DNA of 64,000 nucleotides from Mannheimia indoligenes (GTDB lineage: Bacteria > Pseudomonadota > Gammaproteobacteria > Enterobacterales > Pasteurellaceae), in assembly GCF_036880405.1 (NCBI RefSeq), contig NZ_JBAJJM010000012.1, forward strand, positions 1-64,000, given 5' to 3'. Every line of letters starts with the position of its first letter. The stretch's first letter is position 1. The notes beneath the pieces are model-generated. The model did no database searches. It saw only the letters and a list, made by a program, of their open reading frames with translations, and was not told where the DNA came from. Below are positions 17,058-25,258 of this stretch, in pieces. Both the position numbers and the translations under genes were made by a program.

Positions 17058-18131
17058 ATGAAATTTCAATTCAAAACATTAGTTGCGGCATTAGCATTAT
17101 CAGCAGCGACATTGAGTGCCTATGCACAACAATCGGATAAGTTAGTTATTGCTCATCGTGGTGCAAGTGGTTATTTACCTGAGCATACTTTAGAGTCTAA
17201 GGCACTTGCATTCGGGCAACAAGCGGACTATTTAGAGCAAGATCTTGCAATGACGAAAGATAATCACATTATTGTGATCCACGACCATTTCTTAGATGGC
17301 TTAACCGATGTAGCGAAAAAATTTCCGGAACGTAAGCGTGAAGATGGGCGTTACTATGTAGCAGATTTCACCTTAGAAGAAATTCGCACACTGGAAATGA
17401 CTGAAAACTTCAAAATTGAAGATGGTAAGCAGGTTCAAGTTTATCCAAAACGTTTCCCACTTTGGCAGTCCAATTTTAAAATTCATACGTTTGAAGAAGA
17501 AATTGAGTTTATTCAAGGCTTAGAAAAATCAACGGGTAAGAAAATTGGGATCTATCCAGAAATTAAAGCACCTTGGTTACACCACAAAGAAGGTAAAGAC
17601 ATTGCATTAGAAACGTTGAAAGTGTTGAAAAAATATGGCTACGATAAAAAATCATCGCCAGTTTATCTACAAACTTTCGATTTCAATGAGTTAAAACGCA
17701 TTAAAACTGAATTACTTCCTCAGCTTGGTATGGATGTGAAATTAGTACAACTTGTGGCGTACACCGATTGGTTTGAGACCGAAGAGAAAGACAAAGACGG
17801 CAAATGGATTAACTACGACTACGACTGGATGTTCAAAGAAGGAGCGATGGCGGAAGTGGCAAAATATGCTGATGGCGTAGGTCCGGGCTGGTATATGTTG
17901 ATTGACGATAAAAACTCAAAAGTAGGAGATATTAAATATACCCCACTTGTAAAAGAGTTGGCTAAACATAAGTTAGAAATTCACCCTTACACTGTGCGTA
18001 AAGATGCGTTAGCTCCATTCTTTGAAAATGTAGATCAAATGTATGACGCACTATTGAATAAAGCAGGGGCAACGGGGGTATTTACCGACTTCCCTGATAC
18101 TGCCGTTGAGTTTTTAAAAAAACAGAAATAA
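17058..18131 (+). CDS. glpQ: Periplasmic glycerophosphodiester phosphodiesterase
   Basis: 357 residues with a classical signal peptide (cleavage likely after AYA, residue 23). It hydrolyses glycerophosphodiesters to glycerol-3-phosphate, which GlpT imports. The catalytic motif HRGASGYLPEHT is at residues 33-44. The family is that of H. influenzae protein D, but this signal sequence has no lipobox cysteine, so the enzyme should be soluble in the periplasm rather than an outer-membrane lipoprotein. GAGG precedes the ATG. Confidence 0.95.
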   Translation: MKFQFKTLVAALALSAATLSAYAQQSDKLVIAHRGASGYLPEHTLESKALAFGQQADYLEQDLAMTKDNHIIVIHDHFLDGLTDVAKKFPERKREDGRYYVADFTLEEIRTLEMTENFKIEDGKQVQVYPKRFPLWQSNFKIHTFEEEIEFIQGLEKSTGKKIGIYPEIKAPWLHHKEGKDIALETLKVLKKYGYDKKSSPVYLQTFDFNELKRIKTELLPQLGMDVKLVQLVAYTDWFETEEKDKDGKWINYDYDWMFKEGAMAEVAKYADGVGPGWYMLIDDKNSKVGDIKYTPLVKELAKHKLEIHPYTVRKDALAPFFENVDQMYDALLNKAGATGVFTDFPDTAVEFLKKQK

Positions 18132-18149
18132 TTAATGCTTTTTAAATAG

Positions 18150-18193
18150 CAAGCGGTCTGATTAGTAAATTTTTTTGCAAATCAGACCGCTTG
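18150..18193. terminator. Bidirectional paired uptake-sequence terminator
   Basis: AAGCGGTCTGAT and ATCAGACCGCTT form a 12-base-pair stem between the convergent glpQ and afuC genes, with a T-rich tract after it. The flanks match the uptake signal core. Confidence 0.75.
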
Positions 18194-18205
18194 TATTTTT
18201 ATTGG

Positions 18206-19252
18206 CTACTCATTATTAAGCAAAAAGATACCATTTTGGCTTAAGTGAATATAATATTCTGCTTGGTTTTCATTATATTGATCAGGGTTGAGGTTTACCA
18301 TCAGCTCTTTGCCTTGCCACTCCACTGCAATTTCCCAATGAGCACCCATATAAACCGCGTGTTTGATTTGGCAACGTTGATTTTCTTCACCATCAGCTTG
18401 CAAGCGGATTGCTTCTGGGCGGATACCAACCAAGCAGTCGCCGTTCGGTACATTGAAGCGAGCTGAATTAGCAAGAATAAAACTGAAATTGCCAATTTGG
18501 ATTTGGTCATCCAATTTCTTCGCCGGCAGAATGGTTGATTCGCCCATAAAGTTGGCAAGGAATAGCGAGTTTGGCTGTAAATAGAGATTTTTTGCCGTAT
18601 CTTGCTGTTTGATAATGCCTTTATCCATCACAATAACTTGGTCAGACACCGCAAAGGCTTCCGATTGGTCGTGCGTAACATAAAGTGAAGTAATATTCAG
18701 GCGTTGCTGTAATTCACGGATCTTTTCCCGCATTGAGCGGCGAAGGTTGGCGTCTAAGTTACTTAACGGTTCATCAAATAAAAGCACCTTTGGTTTTAGA
18801 ATTAACGCACGTGCCAGAGCCACTCGTTGCTGTTGTCCGCCTGAAATCTGATCGACAAAACGGTCTTCAAACCCCGCTAAATCGACCAATTCCAACGCCT
18901 CTTTCACACGCTGTAAGCGTTCTTCCTTCGGCACCCCTTGCATTTTTAAGCCATAGCCGACATTATCGCCAATCGACATATGCGGAAAGAGGGCATAGGA
19001 TTGGAATACAATACAGATATCACGGTTTTGGATTGAGCTTTGGGTTACATCTTCGCCATCAATAAAAATCTGCCCAGAAGTCGGGCTTTCTAAACCTGCG
19101 ACTAAACGTAGCACGGTGGTTTTTCCACAGCCTGAAGGTCCAAGCAGGGTAATCATTTTTCCTTTTGGAATGCTGAGGTTGAGATTATTGATAACAGTTG
19201 CTTTGCCGAAAGATTTAGTTACATTTTTTAATACTAAGAAATCGTTATTCAT
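18206..19252 (-). CDS. afuC: AfuC, ATPase of a sugar-phosphate (formerly ferric) ABC importer
   Basis: 348 residues. Walker A GPSGCGKT starts at residue 38, the signature is ISGGQQQRVALARAL, and Walker B ends in LLFDEPLSNLD. The C-terminal part is a TOBE-like regulatory domain. Length equals that of A. pleuropneumoniae AfuC. It is the last gene of afuA-afuB-afuC on the minus strand, separated from afuB by a 12-base-pair hairpin. It is related to FbpC and is often annotated as iron(III) transport; the substrate is discussed under afuA. Confidence 0.9.
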   Translation of the reverse strand: MNNDFLVLKNVTKSFGKATVINNLNLSIPKGKMITLLGPSGCGKTTVLRLVAGLESPTSGQIFIDGEDVTQSSIQNRDICIVFQSYALFPHMSIGDNVGYGLKMQGVPKEERLQRVKEALELVDLAGFEDRFVDQISGGQQQRVALARALILKPKVLLFDEPLSNLDANLRRSMREKIRELQQRLNITSLYVTHDQSEAFAVSDQVIVMDKGIIKQQDTAKNLYLQPNSLFLANFMGESTILPAKKLDDQIQIGNFSFILANSARFNVPNGDCLVGIRPEAIRLQADGEENQRCQIKHAVYMGAHWEIAVEWQGKELMVNLNPDQYNENQAEYYIHLSQNGIFLLNNE

Positions 19253-19283
19253 ATTTTGTCCTTTTAATTATATCCCTCTCTCT

Positions 19284-19312
19284 GAAAAATACTTCTGAAC
19301 GAAGTATTTTTC
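19284..19312 (-). repeat. Perfect hairpin between afuB and afuC
   Basis: GAAAAATACTTC and GAAGTATTTTTC pair perfectly (12 base pairs, 5-base loop). They are flanked by CCTCTCTC on one side and, further out, GGGAGAGAG on the other, so a larger stem is possible. It lies inside the operon and could be an RNA-processing, stability or partial termination element, or a dispersed palindromic repeat. Confidence 0.6.
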
Positions 19313-19349
19313 TGTCTCTCCCCCATAAAGGGAGAGAGTAGATGTCTTT

Positions 19350-21386
19350 TTACATTTTCTTTGCCTTAGAGCGAGCAATACGTGTATCGCCGACGATCCA
19401 ATCGAAAATCAAAATAATTGCCATCATCACAACAATCAAAATTGAGCCGTAAGCAATCGCAATACCGTATTCTCCATCTTCTACACGGTTGAGAATATAA
19501 GAGGTTGCAACACGCGTATCAGCAGTAACTAAGAATACAATTGCACTCACGGTGGTCATTGCCCGCACGAAGCTGGTTACTAAAGCGGAAAGCAAGGCTG
19601 GCTTGAGGAGCGGTAACACCACAAACAACATTGTTTTAAATGAGCCGGCTTTTAGCGAAAGGGAGGCTTCATCTAACGATTTGTCCAGTTGCCCTAAACC
19701 GGCAATGGCGGCACGCATACCCACAGGCATATTTCGCATTACCATTGAGAGGATAATAATCATACCTGTACCCGTTAAATAAATCGGTGAATCGTTGAAG
19801 GCGAGAATGTAAGACACCCCGGCTACCGTTCCCGGCACGGCAAAGCAAAGTAAAGTTAGAAATTCCAACGTTTTTTTGCCTTTGAAATCACGGCGAACCG
19901 TAACATAAGCAATCAACAAACCAAACAGAGCGGTAATTGGAGCGGCAGCAGCGGCGAACAACACGGTTTGAATGAGTGATGGGAAACCGCCATCGCTAAA
20001 GCCTTGCCCGAACAGCTTGATGTAGTTATCAAGCGTTAAGGTGTAATCCACACCCCAGTTCACGGTAAAGCTGCCGTAGAAAATACTACCGTAAAGCACT
20101 AAGTTGAACGTTCCCCAGAACAACAATGTGCAAATAATGAGCCATTTCATACCGCTTGGTAAATCTTGCACATCGCCACGATAAGATTTTCCTGATACCG
20201 TTACATAAGAGCGATTGCCGATCCAGAGATATTGGATCACGAAAATCGCAAGCGAGAACACGAGCAAGATTGCCCCAAGTGTACTTGCTGAGGCATAATC
20301 AAGTTGCGAGCCGGCAATATAGAAGTAGATTTGAGTAGCGATCACATCAAAACTGCCACCTAAAACTAATGGGGTACTGAAATCGGCAAGAGATTGAATG
20401 GCGACTACCAAGAATGAGTTAGCCAGAGCAGGTTTGAGTAACGGGAAAATAATGTTAAAGAAGGCTTGATAGCGATTAGAACGCAAGGTGTAAGCGGCTT
20501 CTTCTACAGACGGATGAATGGATTTCAACGCTCCTTCCAAAATCATAAAAGACATTGGTGTAAGTGCGAGGGTGTGAGCAATCACAATCCCGGTATAACC
20601 ATAGAGCCAGTTACTGGCAAAACCAAAGTGTTCCACTAAAAATTCGGTTACATAGCCCGAACGCCCAAGCATTAGCGTTACGCCTAAACCCACCACAAAG
20701 GGAGGGGTAACAATAGGTAAAATCGAGAAAATTCGCCCGATGAACGCAGATCGTTTAGCAATTCGAGTGGTATAAAGTGCAAAAGCCAAACCAAACAGGG
20801 TGGAAAGTACGCCCACCGTTCCCGCAACCGATAAAGAGTTCCCCACCACTCGTGCCACATAAGGCTGTTGTAAAATGGTTAGCACTTGGCTTGGCACAAA
20901 CTCGTCGCCGTTGTAGAACATTGAAACGAAAATCGCAATGGTTGGGTAAACAATAAAGAAGAAAATCAGCAAAATAATGCTAATCAATGAGCCGATAATA
21001 AAGCGATCGCCCTGCATTACTTTAAGAATAGCGAGATTATTGGTGGCTAGCCCTGTAATGGCAATAATCAGAGGCAATACCGCATAGCCTAAGCTGATTT
21101 TAAGTACAATTGCCGATAAGAAAATAAAAGCAAATAATAAACCTAAGCCGACTAATTCTAGCTTAGCTCTGCGTTTACAAGCGGTCGGATTTGGCAATAA
21201 AAATGCAAAAAGCGGTAAGAACCACGCCCAAGTGATATTTAAATTTGACCAACCCATCGCATTAAAAAGCTCGTCTTTTGTTGAATCAAACAAGCCATAA
21301 TCTAATGCTTTAGCGGGCAATAAGAGAAAACCGAGTAAACCGATCACCACCCATACAAGCGGTCGGGAAAAAGAAAAACTCTGCAT
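19350..21386 (-). CDS. afuB: AfuB, fused double permease of the sugar-phosphate ABC importer
   Basis: 678 residues, twice the length of a single permease, with at least 12 membrane segments. Each half carries an ABC permease EAA-like loop: EEAAYTLRSNRYQAFFNIIFP in the first and LDEASLSLKAGSFKTMLFVV in the second. This fusion is typical of AfuB/FbpB. It presumably dimerises internally and pairs with AfuC. It contains uptake signals within its N-terminal coding region (near 21178 and 21356), showing that these tolerate coding sequence. Confidence 0.92.
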   Translation of the reverse strand: MQSFSFSRPLVWVVIGLLGFLLLPAKALDYGLFDSTKDELFNAMGWSNLNITWAWFLPLFAFLLPNPTACKRRAKLELVGLGLLFAFIFLSAIVLKISLGYAVLPLIIAITGLATNNLAILKVMQGDRFIIGSLISIILLIFFFIVYPTIAIFVSMFYNGDEFVPSQVLTILQQPYVARVVGNSLSVAGTVGVLSTLFGLAFALYTTRIAKRSAFIGRIFSILPIVTPPFVVGLGVTLMLGRSGYVTEFLVEHFGFASNWLYGYTGIVIAHTLALTPMSFMILEGALKSIHPSVEEAAYTLRSNRYQAFFNIIFPLLKPALANSFLVVAIQSLADFSTPLVLGGSFDVIATQIYFYIAGSQLDYASASTLGAILLVFSLAIFVIQYLWIGNRSYVTVSGKSYRGDVQDLPSGMKWLIICTLLFWGTFNLVLYGSIFYGSFTVNWGVDYTLTLDNYIKLFGQGFSDGGFPSLIQTVLFAAAAAPITALFGLLIAYVTVRRDFKGKKTLEFLTLLCFAVPGTVAGVSYILAFNDSPIYLTGTGMIIILSMVMRNMPVGMRAAIAGLGQLDKSLDEASLSLKAGSFKTMLFVVLPLLKPALLSALVTSFVRAMTTVSAIVFLVTADTRVATSYILNRVEDGEYGIAIAYGSILIVVMMAIILIFDWIVGDTRIARSKAKKM

Positions 21387-21436
21387 AATACCTCACAGAT
21401 AGAAAAGAGGGGGAAAGCCCCCTCTAAAAGATAGGA

Positions 21437-22471
21437 TTATTTCGCTAATTTAACTTCATTAACCCATTTGTCAATCAAGCGTTTACGCTCTTCACTTGAT
21501 CCATATTTCTCAAAATTGTAGTCAATTAAGTTTAAATCTTTTGGATTAAGAGCATAAGGCGAGGCTTCTGCTGTTGTATTGGTTAAAACTTGGAATGCAT
21601 TCCCTTTTTGCCAAGAGAGTTCTTGAGCTTCTTTAGAAAGCGACCAATCCACGAACAATTTCGCATTTTCAAGATTTCTCGCCCCTTTTAAGATACTCAC
21701 ACCACCAAGTTCATAGCCTGTACCATCGGTTGGTGCAGTCATTTCAATGTTAGCCCCGTTTTTCTTCTCGATAGCGTAGTCGTGTAAGAAGCCGATACCG
21801 ATAGTGGTTTCGCCTCGAGCGGTGTTACGAGCCGGCGTAATGCCTGACTTGGTGTATTGTGAGATATTTTTGTGTAATTTACGGAAGTATTCAAAGGCTT
21901 TTTCTTCGCCCCAAAGTTGCACGAAAGTCGCAATCGCCGTATAAGCCGTACCTGAGCTTTGCGGGTCTGCAATTTGAATTTCGCCTGCTAAACGTGGGTC
22001 AAGTAACTCTTCCCAAGTGGTCGGCACTTTCTCAATACCTAATTTTTTCAAACGATCTAAGTTCACGCCGTAACCTAAAATCCCCATATACACCGCAGAG
22101 GAATAATTACCTTTTAATTTTGCAGGATCACGAAATTTTTCGATAATTTGGGTAAGGTTTGGCGATTGATAGGGTTCTAACAAGCCCATTTCTGCTGCTT
22201 GTGAATGCGGATCAAGCGTACCGCCGTACCAAACATCCGCCTGAGGGTTATTTTTTTCCGCTTCAATTTTCGCTAATGTGCTACCCGAACCGTTACGCAC
22301 AAACGAAACTTTTACATCATATTTCTTACCGAAAGCTTGAACTTCTTGCTCACAAAGCTCGTTCGTCGCACTACAATAAACCGTTAAACGACCTTCCGCC
22401 AATGCTGATTGAGTAAATAATGATCCGAGTAATAAAGTAGATGCTGTCAAAGCCAATTTTTTCAATTTCAT
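21437..22471 (-). CDS. afuA: AfuA, periplasmic sugar-phosphate-binding protein
   Basis: The ATG at 22471 after AAGGAAA is chosen; an upstream in-frame start would spoil the signal peptide. 344 residues with a signal ending LA at residue 25. Counting from the mature N-terminus, Ser37, His205, Asp206 and Glu229 are present. As I recall the A. pleuropneumoniae AfuA work, these residues bind glucose-6-phosphate and related sugar phosphates, and the protein does not bind iron. The tyrosine pair expected for ferric binding is not evident. A CRP site upstream also favours a carbon-source role. It starts the afuABC operon. Confidence 0.9.
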   Translation of the reverse strand: MKLKKLALTASTLLLGSLFTQSALAEGRLTVYCSATNELCEQEVQAFGKKYDVKVSFVRNGSGSTLAKIEAEKNNPQADVWYGGTLDPHSQAAEMGLLEPYQSPNLTQIIEKFRDPAKLKGNYSSAVYMGILGYGVNLDRLKKLGIEKVPTTWEELLDPRLAGEIQIADPQSSGTAYTAIATFVQLWGEEKAFEYFRKLHKNISQYTKSGITPARNTARGETTIGIGFLHDYAIEKKNGANIEMTAPTDGTGYELGGVSILKGARNLENAKLFVDWSLSKEAQELSWQKGNAFQVLTNTTAEASPYALNPKDLNLIDYNFEKYGSSEERKRLIDKWVNEVKLAK

Positions 22472-22507
22472 TGTGGTTTCCTTAAAGTTAGGGAGAAAAT
22501 TAGGCGA

Positions 22508-22550
22508 AATATAGCAAAAAACGGGACGCAATTCTGTGAGCTGCTTCACA
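22508..22550 (-). promoter_or_regulatory. Class II CRP promoter of afuABC
   Basis: On the minus strand a perfect TGTGA-AGCAGC-TCACA site (22535-22550) is followed by a TATATT -10 box (22508-22513). With transcription starting near 22501 the CRP site is centred at -41.5, the exact class II position, overlapping a poor -35 region. No Fur box is visible. Confidence 0.7.
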
Positions 22551-22615
22551 GTTCAACCAAACAAGTGGTCGAATTTGCTTGGGATTTTGCAAATCAGCTT
22601 CTAATAAAAGTTGAA

Positions 22616-22667
22616 ATTAGTCCTAAAAATGACTAATATGACAAAATTAGTCAATTTTAGGATTATT
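22616..22667 (+). promoter_or_regulatory. Double palindromic operator before the marR gene
   Basis: ATTAGTCCTAAAAATGACTAAT (22616-22637, quoted here as ATTAGTCC..GACTAAT) and ATTAGTCAATTTTAGGATTATT (22646-22667, ATTAGTCA..GATTATT) are near-inverse copies, and each is itself palindromic at its ends. They lie 15 bases before the start codon of the MarR-type regulator, a typical autoregulatory layout. Confidence 0.7.
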
Positions 22668-22681
22668 TTTAGGAGAAAAGT

Positions 22682-23116
22682 TTGCAAAATTATCTCGATC
22701 AAATCGGCGATACTTGTACCAATATGTTGATAAGTTACGGCTTGTTCGCAAAAAAGTATCAAATTAATGAAAATGAATTAGCCATTCTCTACACGCTTTG
22801 GGTAGAAGGAGCTTGTACCCAAAAACACATTGCTGAAAAATGCCAAATTGCCAAACAAACGATTAATACGCTATGCAAGCGGTGGGAAATTGAGGAAATT
22901 TTGCAAAGTGTTATCAGTGAGCAAGATAGACGAGAAAAAACCTTGTATTTTACGGATAAAGGCAGAGCATTTGCTCAACCTATTATTGAAGAATTACTGA
23001 GCAGAGAAAATCAAGTTATTAATGCGTTTGGCATACAGAGAATAAAATTTTTACTTGATGAGTTTAAAGCATTGCAAACTGCTTTAAGCCAAAAGCTGGA
23101 GAAACATAGTGGCTAG
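22682..23116 (+). CDS. MarR family transcriptional regulator
   Basis: 144 residues beginning with TTG, placed six bases after AGGAG. The centre has the winged-helix pattern of MarR proteins: an HTH (TQKHIAEKCQIAKQTINTLCKRW) followed by a wing with SEQDRREKTLYFTDKGRAF. A paired palindromic operator precedes it. Its stop overlaps the GTG start of the next gene, a transport-like membrane protein, so it probably controls that gene. The ligand is unknown. Confidence 0.88.
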   Translation: MQNYLDQIGDTCTNMLISYGLFAKKYQINENELAILYTLWVEGACTQKHIAEKCQIAKQTINTLCKRWEIEEILQSVISEQDRREKTLYFTDKGRAFAQPIIEELLSRENQVINAFGIQRIKFLLDEFKALQTALSQKLEKHSG

Positions 23117-23951
23117 AACACTTCAGACGTTAAAAAATATTGCTAAAGTGTACCGCTCAAAATTATTGGCAACTTTTTCGCTTGTAGCATTCGAAAATGT
23201 ATTGATTTTGCTTTATCCACTTGTTGGTAGCTTTGCGGTAAATGCAGTATTGGCGGGCAATGTTTTCAACGCCTTAGTGTATGCTTTAGTGGTTTTAATT
23301 ATTTGGGTGGTTGGTTCAGCAAGACGAGCGGTGGATACTCGAGCGTTTGTTAGAATTTATGCCGATTTAGCCATCAAGGCAATTATTAATGAAAAGCAAA
23401 AAGGCACAACTTCTTCGGCAACGGCTCACGCAAACTTAGCTCGTCAATTTGTCGCCTTTTTTGAAGAGCATTTGCCGATTTTGATTACAGCTTCATTTTC
23501 AATTGTCGGCTCAGTAGTGATGTTGCTGATTATTGAATTTTGGTCAGGTGTGATTGCGTTGACGATTTTAATACTATTTTTGCTGATTTTACCGAGCTAT
23601 ACACGTAGAAATGATCGGCTCTATTTTAAACTGAATAATCGCCTTGAAAATGAAGTACATACTATCGAACGTATTAGAAATGCTGAATTGGTTAAACACT
23701 ATGATTTGTTATCGAAAATTCGGATTGCCATTTCTAATCGTGAAGCAGTGAGCTTTTTGGTTATTGGCGTTGTGTTGAGCATTTTATTTGGCGTAACCTT
23801 AGCTATTCTTGCAAATAAAAAGGTAGAGGCTGGACATATTTATGCCGTCATTACTTATATGTGGAGTTTTGCAATGAGCCTTGATGATATGCCAAGATTG
23901 GTTGAAAAATTCTCAGAATTGAAAGATATAGGTAATCGAGTAGAGGTTTAA
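23109..23951 (+). CDS. ABC transporter six-helix membrane protein without ATPase domain
   Basis: 280 residues starting with GTG inside the end of the MarR gene. About five or six membrane segments (VAFENVLILLYPLVGSFAV; VLIIWVVGSA; LITASFSIVGSVVMLLII; IALTILILFLLIL; SFLVIGVVLSILFGVTLAI). The pattern matches the transmembrane half of type-1 ABC exporters ('ABC_membrane_3'). There is no Walker A motif, and no ATPase gene follows; the next 80 bases lead into a lipoprotein gene. Length suggests a naturally stand-alone family rather than a truncation. Function unknown, perhaps efflux under MarR control. Confidence 0.75.
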   Translation: MARTLQTLKNIAKVYRSKLLATFSLVAFENVLILLYPLVGSFAVNAVLAGNVFNALVYALVVLIIWVVGSARRAVDTRAFVRIYADLAIKAIINEKQKGTTSSATAHANLARQFVAFFEEHLPILITASFSIVGSVVMLLIIEFWSGVIALTILILFLLILPSYTRRNDRLYFKLNNRLENEVHTIERIRNAELVKHYDLLSKIRIAISNREAVSFLVIGVVLSILFGVTLAILANKKVEAGHIYAVITYMWSFAMSLDDMPRLVEKFSELKDIGNRVEV

Positions 23952-24047
23952 CGATTAATTTATTGAACCTTTTCCAAAAGATAAAATCTTATAAATTGGG
24001 TCAAGGAGATTGACCGATTTGAAATTGATTAATAATGAGGGATTAAT

Positions 24048-24248
24048 ATGAAATCTATGTTAAAAGTTGTCGGAGTAGCCCTTTTAGCGGTTGCAGTATC
24101 AGGCTGTAACAATATGACAAAATCGCAACGTAATACAGCGATTGGTGCTGCTGTTGGTGGTGTTGCAGGCAATGTGATCGGTAATTCAACGGGTGCAACC
24201 TTAGGTGGTGCGGCACTTGGTGGCGTAATTGGTAGCCAAATCAAATAA
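24048..24248 (+). CDS. OsmB-like glycine-zipper lipoprotein
   Basis: 66 residues. A lipoprotein signal ends at Cys20 (AVSGC). The rest is a glycine zipper (TAIGAAVGGVAGNVIGNSTGATLGGAALGGVIGSQI), the outer-membrane anchoring pattern of OsmB and SlyB relatives. GAGGGA lies before the ATG. Probably an envelope-stress or structural lipoprotein. Followed by a paired uptake-sequence terminator. Confidence 0.8.
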   Translation: MKSMLKVVGVALLAVAVSGCNNMTKSQRNTAIGAAVGGVAGNVIGNSTGATLGGAALGGVIGSQIK

Positions 24249-24270
24249 TTGCAAAAAATTGACAGAAATG

Positions 24271-24302
24271 AACCGCTTGTATCGCCAAAGAACAAGCGGT
24301 TT
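24271..24302 (+). terminator. Paired uptake-sequence terminator
   Basis: AACCGCTTGT and ACAAGCGGTT form a 10-base-pair stem with a 12-base loop, followed by TTGTTTTG. Here the uptake cores point outward rather than inward as at the other sites. Confidence 0.7.
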
Positions 24303-24405
24303 TGTTTTGTATAGATTTTGTAAATTATGGATTTCTTGCTTTTCTTTTTATTTTCTTTCTTTATAATGCACAAAGTTTTGAAACGAAACTTAAGTGAAGA
24401 TTGTA

Positions 24406-25167
24406 ATGTCAAAACGTAATACGCAACAACGCCGTCATTTAATTGTACAGATGGTACAATCGCAACAAGAAGTGAGTGTTGATGAACTCGCTACACTGTT
24501 TGAAACTTCAGAAGTTACCATTCGCAAAGACCTAACCGCTTTAGAAGAAAGTGGTTTTTTATTGCGAAAATATGGTGGAGCAGTGAAAATCCCATCAGAA
24601 ATGATGGAGGAAGAATTTATTGAGCAACTTTCGATTCAAAAGAAAATGATTGCTCAAGCCGCTCGAGATTGTATTCGAGATCATAACCGTATCATTATTG
24701 ATAGCGGCAGCACGACGGGGGCTTTGGTTAAAGTGTTAAACCAAACAGGTTTAGTAGTGATGACCAACTCGCTGAATTTAGCTGCGGAGTTAACCTCTTT
24801 GGAATGCGAGCCAACAGTATTAATGACAGGTGGTACTTGGGATAGCCGTTCAGAATCTTTTCAAGGAAAAGTGGCTGAACAAGTACTACGTTCGTATGAT
24901 TTTGACCAACTTTTCATTGGGGCTGATGGGTTAGATCTCGCTCGTGGAACAACTACTTTCAATGAATTGGTAGGGTTAAGCCAAGTAATGGCAGACGTGA
25001 GCCGAGAAGTGATTGTGTTGATTGAATCACAAAAAATCGGGCGAAAAATGCCTAATATTGAATTGGAATGGTCGAAAATCACCAAAATTATTACCGACAA
25101 CCAATTAAGTTTCGAAACGAAAGAACAAATCGAAAAGATGGGTGTCGAAGTGCTTATTGCGAAGTAA
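24406..25167 (+). CDS. DeoR family regulator upstream of glmS
   Basis: 253 residues from the ATG at 24406; a GTG four codons upstream is possible. N-terminal DeoR HTH (VDELATLFETSEVTIRKDLTALEESGFLLRKYGGA) and a C-terminal sugar-phosphate-sensing domain (IDSGSTTGALV; FIGADGLD). A TATAAT box lies at 24362-24367. The next gene, 91 bases downstream, is glmS. DeoR regulators next to glmS occur in other gammaproteobacteria and probably sense an amino-sugar phosphate; the effector here is inference. Confidence 0.85.
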   Translation: MSKRNTQQRRHLIVQMVQSQQEVSVDELATLFETSEVTIRKDLTALEESGFLLRKYGGAVKIPSEMMEEEFIEQLSIQKKMIAQAARDCIRDHNRIIIDSGSTTGALVKVLNQTGLVVMTNSLNLAAELTSLECEPTVLMTGGTWDSRSESFQGKVAEQVLRSYDFDQLFIGADGLDLARGTTTFNELVGLSQVMADVSREVIVLIESQKIGRKMPNIELEWSKITKIITDNQLSFETKEQIEKMGVEVLIAK

Positions 25168-25189
25168 GCATATTAAAACAGATATGTAG

Positions 25190-25209
25190 GGGCGAATTGC
25201 AATTCGCCC
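25190..25209. repeat. Perfect 20-base palindrome between deoR-type gene and glmS
   Basis: GGGCGAATTG followed by its exact inverse CAATTCGCCC. It might be an operator for the adjacent DeoR regulator, a weak transcription terminator, or a copy of a dispersed palindrome; only one copy is in this window. Confidence 0.5.
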
Positions 25210-25258
25210 TCACAAGCAAAATTATTTTATCGTTATTTATTAATAGGAAAGCAAATTT

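Noticed and set aside
18206..22471. Ferric iron uptake (FbpABC) as the function of the operon
   Set aside because: Homology alone allows it, but the binding-protein residues and the CRP site favour sugar phosphates and no Fur box was seen.
23109..23951. Frameshifted full-length ABC exporter
   Set aside because: No Walker A or signature motif can be found in any frame of the downstream sequence before the lipoprotein gene, so a missing ATPase half is not hidden there.
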